In this document: positions 15,045 to 21,938 of the stretch, piece after piece
Position numbering within the stretch: the first letter of the stretch is position 1
Layout: each line of letters starts with the position of its first letter
Source of the DNA: JANYCG01 sp031418395
GTDB lineage: Bacteria > Pseudomonadota > Gammaproteobacteria > Burkholderiales > Burkholderiaceae_C
Direction of reading: 5' to 3'
Assembly (NCBI GenBank): GCA_031418395.1
Contig: JANOXL010000294.1
Coordinates: forward strand, 1 to 27,417
Length of the DNA: 27,417 nucleotides
The notes under the pieces: generated by a model
Databases searched by the model: none
Seen by the model: the letters and a program-made list of their open reading frames with translations, nothing else
What the model was told of the DNA's origin: nothing
Program-made: the position numbers and the translations under genes

Positions 15045-15440
15045 ATGACAACTTCCCTCAACGCCGTCAGCTGGTTCGAAATCGGCACGCAAGACTTGGC
15101 GCGTTCAGAAGCGTTTTACGCGACCGTGCTGGGTCGCCCGATGCTGCGCCGCGAACAGATGGGTCCCTCGGTCGGCTCGGTGTTTCCCTACACGGGTGAA
15201 GGTGCCGCCAAGGGCGTGGGCGGCGCGCTGCTGTGTGGCCCCAGCGCGCCGGTGTGCGGCGCTGGCGGCACTTTGGTGTATCTTGACGCCTCGCCCTCGC
15301 TGGATGGCGCGTTGTCCCGGGTCGAAAGGGCTGGTGGCCAGGTGGCTTTATCCAAACAGGCCTTGCCGCCCGGCATGGGGTTTTTTGCGCACGTGAACGA
15401 CCCCGACGGCAACCGCGTCGGCCTGTTTGCCATGGCGTAA
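15045..15440 (+). CDS. VOC (glyoxalase/dioxygenase-fold) family protein
   Basis: A 131-residue vicinal-oxygen-chelate protein. SWFEIGTQDLARSEAFYATVLGR is the usual first beta-alpha-beta module, and FAHVNDPDGNRVGLFA is the usual C-terminal strand pair. The length fits a single two-module VOC chain. The start is ATG 15045, with TGGAGA upstream; an upstream in-frame start at 14970 would run through the hairpin region and adds nothing typical. VOC proteins include glyoxalase I, antibiotic-binding proteins and many uncharacterised members, so no reaction is assigned. The EVE-domain gene follows 19 bp later, with a WYL regulator after it, so the three are probably cotranscribed. Confidence 0.85.
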   Translation: MTTSLNAVSWFEIGTQDLARSEAFYATVLGRPMLRREQMGPSVGSVFPYTGEGAAKGVGGALLCGPSAPVCGAGGTLVYLDASPSLDGALSRVERAGGQVALSKQALPPGMGFFAHVNDPDGNRVGLFAMA

Positions 15441-15459
15441 CAAAAAGGGAAGCGCGCAC

Positions 15460-15906
15460 ATGCCCAAGAACTGGATCGCCGTCGCCAGTGCCGACCACGC
15501 CCGGCGCGGCCGCGACGAAATGTCTCCCGGCTTCATGCAGGTGGGGCACGGCAAACTCGGCCCGCTCAAGCGGGTTTTACCCGGCGACCGGGTGGCGTAT
15601 TACGCGCCCACGGTCACCATGGGGGCGAAGGACGGTTTCCAATCGTTCGTGTCCATCGGCATCGTGCAAACGGGCGAGCCTTATGCGTTTGACATGAGCG
15701 GCTTTGTGCCCTACCGGCGCGACGTGGCGTATCTGAAGGCGAAAGAGGTGTCGATCCTGCCGCTGCTGGACGTTTTCGAATTTGTCGAAGACCGCAGCCG
15801 CTGGGGCTACAAGTTTCGTTTTGGCCTGTTTCAGGTGAGTGACCCTGACATGCGAATGATCGCCCGCGCCATGCAGGCAGACTGCAAGTTGCTATCGTTG
15901 GCGTAG
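15460..15906 (+). CDS. EVE-domain protein (UPF0310 type)
   Basis: A 148-residue single-domain protein starting MPKNWIAVASADHARRG, with PGDRVAYYAPTVTMG in the middle and WGYKFRFGLFQVSD near the end. These match the EVE/UPF0310 family, which shares the PUA-like fold and is thought to bind modified bases in DNA or RNA. AAGGGAAG lies before the ATG at 15460. It sits between a VOC gene (19 bp) and a WYL regulator (31 bp). EVE domains also occur in modification-dependent defence genes, but nothing else here (no nuclease, methylase or McrBC-like ATPase) supports a defence island. Confidence 0.82.
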   Translation: MPKNWIAVASADHARRGRDEMSPGFMQVGHGKLGPLKRVLPGDRVAYYAPTVTMGAKDGFQSFVSIGIVQTGEPYAFDMSGFVPYRRDVAYLKAKEVSILPLLDVFEFVEDRSRWGYKFRFGLFQVSDPDMRMIARAMQADCKLLSLA

Positions 15907-15937
15907 CGTCACGTCAAGCTCGGTATAGTCCTGCTTC

Positions 15938-16636
15938 ATGCGCCGTGCCGACCGACTATTCCAGCTTGTGCAGCTCATCCGTGGCCGCAGGCTCAGCACG
16001 GCGGCGTTTTTGGCCGCACGCCTGGAGGTGTCGGAGCGCACTGTTTACCGTGACGTGGCCGACTTGCAGCACCAAGGCGTGCCGATCGAAGGTGAGGCTG
16101 GTGTGGGCTATCGCCTGGGCCAGGGTTTTGAGCTGCCGCCGCTGATGTTTACACAGGACGAGGCGCGCGCGCTCGTGGCGGCAGTGCGCATGGCGCAGGC
16201 TTGGCTGGACCCAGCTTTGGCGCGCGAGTCCGAGACGGCCTTGTCCAAAATCCTGTCGGTCTTGCCCGCGGGTGTGCGTGCCGGTGCTGAAGGGCTTGCC
16301 CTGTACGCGCCGCTTCCGGCAATCGGCCCGCAAACACAGCAGACCTTGCAGACTTTGCAGGCCGTACGCGAAGCAGTGCATGCGCAACGCAAGTTGCAAC
16401 TGCTGTACCGCGATTTGTCGGGCGAAGCTTCCGAGCGATGTGTGCGGCCTTTGGGCTGTTTCTTTTGGGGTAAGGTCTGGACGCTTGCGGCCTGGTGCGA
16501 ACTGCGCCAGGACTTCCGCAGTTTCCGCGTCGACCGGATTGACAATATGGTCTCGCTGGATCAGACGTTTCGCAATGAGCCTGACAAAAGTTTGGCGGAG
16601 ATGCTGCGCCGCGTGGATGCAAATTTCAAGATTTAG
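15938..16636 (+). CDS. WYL-domain transcriptional regulator (YafY/DeoR-like)
   Basis: A 232-residue regulator. The N-terminal HTH (residues 1-60) reads MRRADRLFQLVQLIRGRRLS and then LEVSERTVYRDVADLQHQGVPIEGEAGVGYRLG, the classic HTH_11 plus wing of YafY-type proteins. A WYL domain follows at about 145-205 (LLYRDLSGEASERCVRPLG, WTLAAWCELRQDFRSFRVDRI). WYL domains are believed to sense nucleic-acid or nucleotide ligands. The gene is the last of the VOC-EVE-WYL group and may control it. The stop is followed within 3 nt by the family 1 hairpin with a T-run, so that element serves as its terminator. Confidence 0.9.
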   Translation: MRRADRLFQLVQLIRGRRLSTAAFLAARLEVSERTVYRDVADLQHQGVPIEGEAGVGYRLGQGFELPPLMFTQDEARALVAAVRMAQAWLDPALARESETALSKILSVLPAGVRAGAEGLALYAPLPAIGPQTQQTLQTLQAVREAVHAQRKLQLLYRDLSGEASERCVRPLGCFFWGKVWTLAAWCELRQDFRSFRVDRIDNMVSLDQTFRNEPDKSLAEMLRRVDANFKI

Positions 16637-16638
16637 AT

Positions 16639-16746
16639 TTCAATCATACCCATTCTGGGGTTTATTGAAGTCTTTTTTTGACCGCTGCCGCCTAGTATGC
16701 AGATATTCAGGATATAGGCCTCGCATCATATAGATATTATGCTATA
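16639..16746. repeat. Family 1 intergenic element, copy B (terminator of the WYL gene)
   Basis: The hairpin has outer arms TTCAAT (16639-16644) and ATTGAA (16664-16669) and an inner ACCC/GGGG pair. It is followed on the plus strand by GTC and seven T, so it reads as a Rho-independent terminator for the WYL gene. Box 1 is AGGCCTCG (16716-16723), then 10 nt, then box 2 ATATTATGCTATA (16734-16746), 12 of 13 identical to copies C and D. Confidence 0.75.
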
Positions 16747-16915
16747 CAAAATATAGTAAATAGGTGTTTGATCTGGCCGCTTTTTCACTTGCAAATGTGC
16801 TTTTTCGAATGCGGCGACAATCGGCGTCCAGCCCTTTGCAATGCCTGTCTCATTACGCGCGATGCCGTGTTGACACAAGTTACCACACAGGTCGATGAAG
16901 TAGCTTTCACCCTCC
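16726..16915 (-). pseudogene. Possible gene remnant upstream of ohr
   Basis: One minus-strand frame reads about 60 residues with protein-like composition (YFIDLCGNLCQHGIARNETG, then AKGWTPIVAAFEKAHLQVKK) and stops inside copy B. There is no ATG or GTG start, only a TTG. It may be the 3' end of a lost gene that the element once followed, as in copies A, C and D. It may equally be chance. I do not recognise the family. Confidence 0.2.
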
Positions 16916-16936
16916 CTTCACTTTAAGGACACGACC

Positions 16937-17365
16937 ATGCCAACCGTACTCGACAAAGTCATCTATACCGCCAAAGCCCACACCACCGGGGGCCGCGATG
17001 GCATCTCCGTCACCGACGACGGCCTGCTCAACGTGAAGTTGTCGCCCCCCAGAGCCATGGGTGGCGCGGGCGTGGGCACCAACCCCGAACAATTATTTGC
17101 TGCCGGTTATTCAGCCTGCTTCATGGGCGCGATGAAACACGTGGCAGGCATGAAGAAACTGGCGATCCCTGCAGATGCCGCGATTGACGCCAGCATCGAC
17201 ATCGGCCCGATTCCGGCGGGTTTTGGCATCGCCGCCAAGTTGGTGGTAAGCCTGCCTGGCATGGACCGCGCCGTGGCGCAAGACCTGATCGACACGGCAC
17301 ACAAGGTGTGCCCGTATTCCAACGCCACGCGTGGCAATATCGTGGTGGATCTGTCGCTGGCTTGA
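16937..17365 (+). CDS. ohr: Organic hydroperoxide resistance protein (Ohr/OsmC family)
   Basis: A 142-residue Ohr-type peroxidase of normal length. The two redox cysteines are C61 (GYSACFMGAMKH) and C125 (KVCPYSNATRGN), and the active-site arginine is R20 (TGGRDG). NPEQLFAAGYSACF is the family signature. Ohr reduces organic and lipid hydroperoxides in the cytoplasm using lipoylated protein or dithiols. AAGGAC precedes the ATG. Most ohr genes are controlled by a neighbouring OhrR (MarR family), but none is present in this window and no OhrR palindrome is obvious upstream. It converges on a glutathione peroxidase gene, so the locus pairs two peroxide-detoxifying enzymes. Confidence 0.93.
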   Translation: MPTVLDKVIYTAKAHTTGGRDGISVTDDGLLNVKLSPPRAMGGAGVGTNPEQLFAAGYSACFMGAMKHVAGMKKLAIPADAAIDASIDIGPIPAGFGIAAKLVVSLPGMDRAVAQDLIDTAHKVCPYSNATRGNIVVDLSLA

Positions 17366-17381
17366 TGCTGGCTTTGGATCA

Positions 17382-17409
17382 ATCAGTCTGGGCCAGCGGC
17401 CAGACTGAT
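17382..17409. terminator. Bidirectional hairpin between ohr and gpx
   Basis: ATCAGTCTGG (17382-17391) pairs perfectly with CCAGACTGAT (17400-17409) around an 8-nt loop. It lies between convergent stops. No long T-run is present on either side, so it could be a weak or Rho-assisted terminator serving both genes. Confidence 0.5.
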
Positions 17410-17450
17410 CGACAGCCTGCGCTTCATGGGCGCTTGGCTAGCGCAGTTTC

Positions 17451-17936
17451 TTAGCGTGCCAGCGCGGCCTCGATGTCCTTGGCCATGCTTTGAGGTGTGT
17501 CGGTCGGCGCATACCGCTTGACGACGCTGCCGTCTTTGCCCACCAGGAACTTGGTGAAATTCCATTTGACCGCCTTGCTGCCCAAGAGGCCCGGCGCTTC
17601 GGCAGTGAGCCATTGGAACAAAGGGTGCGCGCCCGAGCCGTTCACGTCGATTTTTTCCATCATCGGAAAACTTACGCCGTAGTTGAGCTGGCAAAACTCG
17701 GCGATTTCGCCGTTGCTGCCGCTGTCTTGCGCGCCAAACTGGTTGCACGGAAAACCCAGCACCACCAGGCCTTTGTCGCCATAAGTCTTATGCAATTCTT
17801 CAAGACCGCCAAACTGCGGCGTAAAGCCGCAGGCACTGGCGGTGTTGACGATCAACATCGCCTTGCCTTTGAATTTGTCGAGCTTGACGGATTTGCCCTG
17901 GATGTTGTTGGCGGAAAAATCGTAAACGGTGGACAT
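17451..17936 (-). CDS. Glutathione peroxidase (GPx/BtuE family)
   Basis: A 161-residue thiol peroxidase with cysteine in place of selenocysteine. The catalytic tetrad is visible: C36 (NTASACGFTPQ), Q66 (GFPCNQFG), and W125 and N126 (KWNFTKFLV). In bacteria this family mostly uses thioredoxin or glutathione to reduce hydrogen and alkyl peroxides. The start ATG at 17936 follows a weak AGGAGT-like sequence. The family 2 repeat copy at 17968 lies immediately upstream of its ribosome binding site region, so its promoter would have to lie within or beyond the repeat. It is convergent with ohr. Confidence 0.93.
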   Translation of the reverse strand: MSTVYDFSANNIQGKSVKLDKFKGKAMLIVNTASACGFTPQFGGLEELHKTYGDKGLVVLGFPCNQFGAQDSGSNGEIAEFCQLNYGVSFPMMEKIDVNGSGAHPLFQWLTAEAPGLLGSKAVKWNFTKFLVGKDGSVVKRYAPTDTPQSMAKDIEAALAR

Positions 17937-17967
17937 ACAACTCCTATCAAGAAAAGGGGCGCGGGTT

Positions 17968-18070
17968 ATTCCAATTTCAAATCATTCGTGAACCTTGTTG
18001 CGCCTCCTGGCCGTGCTACAGCACGGTCTTCGTCGGCACGCCTAGTTCACAAATGATTTGGAAATGGAAT
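17968..18070. repeat. Family 2 palindromic element, copy 1
   Basis: A 103-bp element. The 26-bp ends 17968-17993 and 18045-18070 are inverted repeats matching at 23 of 26 positions (ATTCC...GTGAAC). Inside, CCGTGCT and AGCACGG form a second hairpin. The inner part is the reverse complement, at roughly 80% identity, of the inner part of copy 2. No transposase is present, and no clear target-site duplication is seen. Confidence 0.85.
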
Positions 18071-18094
18071 TAGGTCAAATCAAGGCGCAAAATT

Positions 18095-19000
18095 TCAAGT
18101 TCCATGTAAGCGGTGTGATGCCGGTGGGTCAGGCCGCCACACTGACAGCAATGATGCCACCAATATCAAACTGCCGCCAGCCAAAGTGCGTAGCGTGATG
18201 TCGCCGGCGCCCAGGAGGCTCGCCGAGACGCTGGCAAAAATCACTTCGGTCAACATGATCAGCGACGTGGCGCTGGCGCTCAAGCGGGCTGCCCCATACT
18301 GAAGCGCCAAATTGCCCAAAAGAAATGCCACGCTGATCCCCATGGCTGCGGGCAGCCACGCCAAGGATGGTGCGGGCAGGGCATTCACCCAGCCTGAATG
18401 TGTGCCGATCGAGGCAACCAGCAGCGACATGATCGCCCCACCGCCAAACATGGCCACCATGCGGGAGGACTCGGGCGTCGCTACCAATTTTTTGAGCAGG
18501 ATATTGGTCATGGCGAAAAAGAAGCCGCCCATGAGCGCCAGCCAATCCGGCAGGCTCGACGGCAAGGGCCACGCCGATTCGGGTGTTTTCAGGATCACCA
18601 CCACGCCCGCGAGTGCCAACACCAGGCGCGCCAATGAACCCAAAGTCGGCCGCTCCCCCAGCAAAGGCCAGGCCAGCAACACGGCCCAGGCGGGCATCAG
18701 GTAAAACAGGAGTACGACACGCACAACGTCGCCCACAGTTACCGCCCAATTGAAGCCGACATTGGTGAGACCGGACGCCAGCAGAAGCAACCACAAAAGC
18801 GGTTGTTTGCCAAATGCGCGCCAGCCACCCGGACGCAAAGCCAGAATACACACCACAGAGAAAATGAAGATAAATGCCGTCGCCCACAGTGGGTGTACGC
18901 CATGGCCCTGCAAGATGCGAAATGGCCACCACGAGAGGCCGAAAACAAAAGCGTTGAAGGTCAACGCCAATGCAGCAAGTAGCCCGTGATTTATTTTCAC
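18095..19000 (-). CDS. EamA/DMT-family transporter
   Basis: A 301-residue integral membrane protein with about ten predicted helices arranged as two repeated five-helix EamA halves. The first half is about residues 8-137 (NHGLLAALALTFNAFVFGLS ... GVVVILKTPE). The second is about 152-285 (WLALMGGFFFAMTNILLKKL ... ILVASLLSVWRP). A LGERPTLG-like motif between helices is typical of the drug/metabolite transporter superfamily. The direction is probably efflux from the inner membrane; the substrate is unknown. The gene is bracketed by two family 2 palindromic elements in opposite orientation, with no partner gene between them. This may be coincidence or may mark a transposed unit. Confidence 0.9.
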   Translation of the reverse strand: MKINHGLLAALALTFNAFVFGLSWWPFRILQGHGVHPLWATAFIFIFSVVCILALRPGGWRAFGKQPLLWLLLLASGLTNVGFNWAVTVGDVVRVVLLFYLMPAWAVLLAWPLLGERPTLGSLARLVLALAGVVVILKTPESAWPLPSSLPDWLALMGGFFFAMTNILLKKLVATPESSRMVAMFGGGAIMSLLVASIGTHSGWVNALPAPSLAWLPAAMGISVAFLLGNLALQYGAARLSASATSLIMLTEVIFASVSASLLGAGDITLRTLAGGSLILVASLLSVWRPDPPASHRLHGT

Positions 19001-19057
19001 TTTGGATTCAGAGCGAGGAAAGGTGAAACGTTCGCGTTGAGGGTTTCGAAGGCCTCG

Positions 19058-19072
19058 ACAGGCTCAGCCTGT
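19058..19072. repeat. REP-like palindrome
   Basis: ACAGGCT-C-AGCCTGT is a perfect 7-bp palindrome preceded by CCTCG. The TCGACAGGCTCAGCCTG core resembles common extragenic palindromic repeats of proteobacteria. Only one copy is present in the window. Confidence 0.4.
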
Positions 19073-19176
19073 AGGGGAAAGTAGGCTTCACGAGGTCGAA
19101 TTTTTCATTCAGTAGCGCAATGGGTGCGAGGCTAGGCGCGAGCCCGCAGACAGTTCGGCAACTCTTAAAGCTCCCG

Positions 19177-19281
19177 AATTCCATTGCCAAATCATTCGTG
19201 AAATAGGCGTACCGACGACGACAGTGCTACAGCACGGCTAGGAGGTACAACGACATTCACGAATGATTTGACAATGGAATT
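19177..19281. repeat. Family 2 palindromic element, copy 2
   Basis: A 105-bp element in inverted orientation to copy 1. Its ends (19178-19202 and 19256-19280) match at 24 of 25 positions as inverted repeats. The inner GTACC/GGTAC pair corresponds to GTGCC/GGCGC in copy 1, a compensatory change, and GTGCT/AGCAC caps the structure. Its right end contains the TAA stop codon of lplT (19280-19282). Confidence 0.88.
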
Positions 19282-20569
19282 AGCCGTGCAGGTTGTCGTT
19301 GCGGGCTATGTTCAGCAAATGCTCCACCTCCGCCTTGTGGTGGATGCAATTGCTTTTATGCCAACGGTAAATCAACCACATCACGCTACTGATCACCAGG
19401 CCAAACCCGGCGATCGCGCCGAAGGGTGACAACCCCACACGCGGCGACACGCTGACGCTGTAGAGCACACCCAGCACCAGGATAGAGAGGTTTTCATTGA
19501 AGTTTTGCACCGCAATGGAACGCCCGGCGCCCATCAGGTTGTGCCCACGGTGTTGCAACATCGCGTTCATCGGCACAACCATGAAGCCGCCCAGTGCGCC
19601 CAGCAAGATCAAGAAGGGCGCAGCCAGCCAGACGTTGTCGATAAAGATCAGGGCAATCACTGCAAACCCCATGGCAATGCCCAAAGGGATGACCCGTGGC
19701 CCATCGACCAGGCGCATGCGCACGGACGCAAACACAGCGCCGCCCGCCAAACCAATCGCCACCACACCCTGCAAGGCCGAAGCTTGTGTAACCGTATAAC
19801 CCAGCGCCACAGCAGCCCAAGTCAGCACAATGGTTTTTAGGTTGCCAGCGACACCCCAGATCAAGGTGGTGGAGGCCAAGGATATTTGCCCCAAGCGGTC
19901 GCGCCACAAACGCAGGTTGCACTTCCAGAAGTCGGGCAAGAGCGTGGCCGGGTTTTTCGGCATGGGGCGCATCTCGACACCTGTGTCGGGGATATGCATA
20001 TTGAAGACGGCGGCCGTCAAATAGACGGCGATCAAGACGCTGATGGCCGCCTCAGGTGCCGTATCGATACCGGTTTCAAGCCATGGCAAATCCAGCGACA
20101 ACAAAGCAGCGGCAACTTTCGCCCCCACCAACTGCCCGCCCAGCAACACGCCGAAAATGATCGAGGCAATCGTCAAACCTTCGATCCAGCCATTGGCCTT
20201 GACCAGTTGCGAGGCCGGCAACAGTTCAGTCAAGATGCCATATTTGGCAGGCGAATAGGCCGCGGCACCCAGGCCCACAATCGCGTAAGCAAGCAGTGGG
20301 TGGGTGCCAAACAGCATCATCAGGCAACCCACAATCTTGATGAAGTTGCTGATCAACATCACCTTGCCCTTGGGCATGGAGTCGGCAAAGGCGCCCACAA
20401 AGGGCGCCAAAATCACGTAAAAAAGCGCAAACATCGGCACTAATGCGGCCTGTTGCCACTGCGGCGCGCCTTCGGTACGGAGCAACTGGATCGCCGCGAC
20501 AAACAGGGCGTTATCTGCCAGCGAGCTGAAAAACTGCGCCAGCATGATGGTGAAAAAACCGCGTTTCAT
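19280..20569 (-). CDS. lplT: Lysophospholipid transporter LplT
   Basis: A 429-residue MFS permease with about 12 helices. MKRGFFTIMLAQFFSSLADNAL, FVGAFADSMPKGKVMLISNFIK, AAAYSPAKYGILTELLPASQLVKANGWIEG and later VVPMNAMLQHRGHNLMGAGRSIAVQNFNEN are signature LplT segments. LplT flips lysophosphatidylethanolamine inward for re-acylation by Aas, but no aas gene adjoins here. ATG 20569 is preferred because it begins the conserved part. The only good ribosome binding site (AGGAGA) serves a 6-codon leader that overlaps this start. The stop codon lies within the family 2 repeat. It is divergent from alr. Confidence 0.9.
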   Translation of the reverse strand: MKRGFFTIMLAQFFSSLADNALFVAAIQLLRTEGAPQWQQAALVPMFALFYVILAPFVGAFADSMPKGKVMLISNFIKIVGCLMMLFGTHPLLAYAIVGLGAAAYSPAKYGILTELLPASQLVKANGWIEGLTIASIIFGVLLGGQLVGAKVAAALLSLDLPWLETGIDTAPEAAISVLIAVYLTAAVFNMHIPDTGVEMRPMPKNPATLLPDFWKCNLRLWRDRLGQISLASTTLIWGVAGNLKTIVLTWAAVALGYTVTQASALQGVVAIGLAGGAVFASVRMRLVDGPRVIPLGIAMGFAVIALIFIDNVWLAAPFLILLGALGGFMVVPMNAMLQHRGHNLMGAGRSIAVQNFNENLSILVLGVLYSVSVSPRVGLSPFGAIAGFGLVISSVMWLIYRWHKSNCIHHKAEVEHLLNIARNDNLHG

Positions 20570-20586
20570 TCGCAAGGGGGGCGCAT
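20566..20586 (-). CDS. Possible six-codon leader peptide overlapping the lplT start
   Basis: ATG CGC CCC CCT TGC GAA TGA encodes MRPPCE. AGGAGA lies 5 nt upstream of its ATG, whereas the lplT ATG (20569) has no Shine-Dalgarno sequence of its own. The leader stop overlaps the lplT start as ATGA, so reinitiation could drive lplT translation. Alternatively lplT starts at the in-frame TTG at 20605. Confidence 0.35.
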   Translation of the reverse strand: MRPPCE

Positions 20587-20718
20587 CAGTTCTCCTGAGG
20601 TCCAACGATTTGTGTCTATTATGTAAAGCTATTAGGGTTATAGCACGAGGCCCATGTCAAAAACCTACAGTGATACCCTCTGGCAAATTCTGATAGATAA
20701 GCCTTTTGTCCTGAACCC

Positions 20719-21804
20719 ATGCCACGTCCGATTCAAGCCACCGTCCACAGTTCCGCACTGACCCACAATCTGGCCCGAATACGGCAGGAAGTGCCCGATG
20801 CCCGCGTTTGGGCCGTGGTCAAAGCCAATGCTTACGGGCACGGCATCGAGCGCGTGTTTGACGGACTACGCGGTGCGGACGGTTTTGCGCTGCTGGATTT
20901 AAACGAAGCCGAACGCGTGCGCGCGCTGGGCTGGCGTGGCCCGATCTTGCTGCTCGAGGGTGTTTTTGAGCCGCGCGATCTGGAACTGTGCTCGCGCCTC
21001 TCGCTATGGCACACGGTGCACTGTGACGAACAGATCGACATGTTGGCCAGCCATAAAACCAATGTCCCGCACCGGGTCTTTTTGAAAATGAATTCGGGTA
21101 TGAACCGCCTGGGTTTTGCCCCCGAGCGATATCGCGCGGCGTGGACGCGCCTGAACGCGCTGCCCCAGGTGGACGAGATCTCGCTGATGAGCCACTTCAG
21201 CGATGCTGACACGGCCAAAGGCGTGGCGGCGCAATTGCGCACTTTTGACGCCGCCGCGCAGGATTTACCGGGCGAGCGCTCCTTATCGAACAGCGCGGCG
21301 AGCTTGCGCCACGCGACGGTGGTGACCGACTGGGTGCGCCCCGGCATCGCGCTGTACGGCAGTGCACCGGATTTCCCGCTGCACAGCGCAGCAGATTGGC
21401 TCTTGCAACCCACGCTCACGCTGCAAAGCAAAATCATCGGCGTGCAGGATTTACAAGCGGGCGACAGCGTGGGTTATGGCTCAAGTTTCATCGCCGACGC
21501 GCCTACGCGTATTGGCGTTGTCGCCTGCGGCTACGCCGACGGTTACCCGCGCCATTGCAGTACCGGCACACCCGTGTTGGTGGGCGGCCTACGCACACGG
21601 ATGGTGGGGCGCGTGAGTATGGACATGATCACAGTGGATCTGTCGTCATTGCCAGACGCGGGCTTCGGCGCTGAGGTGACGCTGTGGGGGCGTGCGGCGA
21701 ATGGCGCAGTGTTGTCGATTGATGAGGTGGCGCAGGCTGGCGGCACTGTGGGGTATGAGTTAATGTGTGCGCTGGCGGCGCGGGTGCCGGTGATGGCCGT
21801 GTGA
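20719..21804 (+). CDS. alr: Alanine racemase
   Basis: A 361-residue PLP fold-III enzyme. K35 in AVVKANAYGHG is the Schiff-base lysine, and Y253 in DSVGYGSSF is the second acid/base residue. WVRPGIALYG, KMNSGMNRLGF and GRVSMDMITVDL are conserved family motifs. It makes D-alanine for peptidoglycan from L-alanine in the cytoplasm. The length is typical. The start ATG 20719 begins at the conserved MPRPIQATV. It is divergently oriented to lplT across a 150-bp intergenic region, an arrangement I recall from other Burkholderiales. The family 1 element (copy C) follows its stop by 15 bp. Confidence 0.96.
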   Translation: MPRPIQATVHSSALTHNLARIRQEVPDARVWAVVKANAYGHGIERVFDGLRGADGFALLDLNEAERVRALGWRGPILLLEGVFEPRDLELCSRLSLWHTVHCDEQIDMLASHKTNVPHRVFLKMNSGMNRLGFAPERYRAAWTRLNALPQVDEISLMSHFSDADTAKGVAAQLRTFDAAAQDLPGERSLSNSAASLRHATVVTDWVRPGIALYGSAPDFPLHSAADWLLQPTLTLQSKIIGVQDLQAGDSVGYGSSFIADAPTRIGVVACGYADGYPRHCSTGTPVLVGGLRTRMVGRVSMDMITVDLSSLPDAGFGAEVTLWGRAANGAVLSIDEVAQAGGTVGYELMCALAARVPVMAV

Positions 21805-21819
21805 AATAGCTGATTAAAA

Positions 21820-21923
21820 ATAATACCCAAATTGGGTATTATCGGGCTTCTCAGACGTCCTGAAATCAAGATTCGTGAGGTATTGGACTTCTAGGTCTCG
21901 TGAATATTGGATAGTATGCTATA
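21820..21923. repeat. Family 1 intergenic element, copy C (terminator-like)
   Basis: The hairpin ATAATACCC/GGGTATTAT (21820-21842) is perfect. On the minus strand it is followed by TTTTT, so it can terminate cobW transcription. Box 1 AGGTCTCG is at 21893-21900, then 10 nt, then box 2 ATAGTATGCTATA at 21911-21923. It lies between the convergent ends of alr and the GTPase gene. Confidence 0.8.
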
Positions 21924-21938
21924 TAAAATGCAGCAACA

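Noticed and set aside
15460..16636. EVE plus WYL as a defence island
   Set aside because: No nuclease, methyltransferase, helicase or mobile-element gene is nearby; both neighbours are ordinary metabolic or stress genes.
20631..20655. A fifth family 1 copy (TATAGCACGAGGCC)
   Set aside because: Fragments of both boxes are adjacent without the 10-nt spacer, and no ACCC/GGGT hairpin lies at the right distance.
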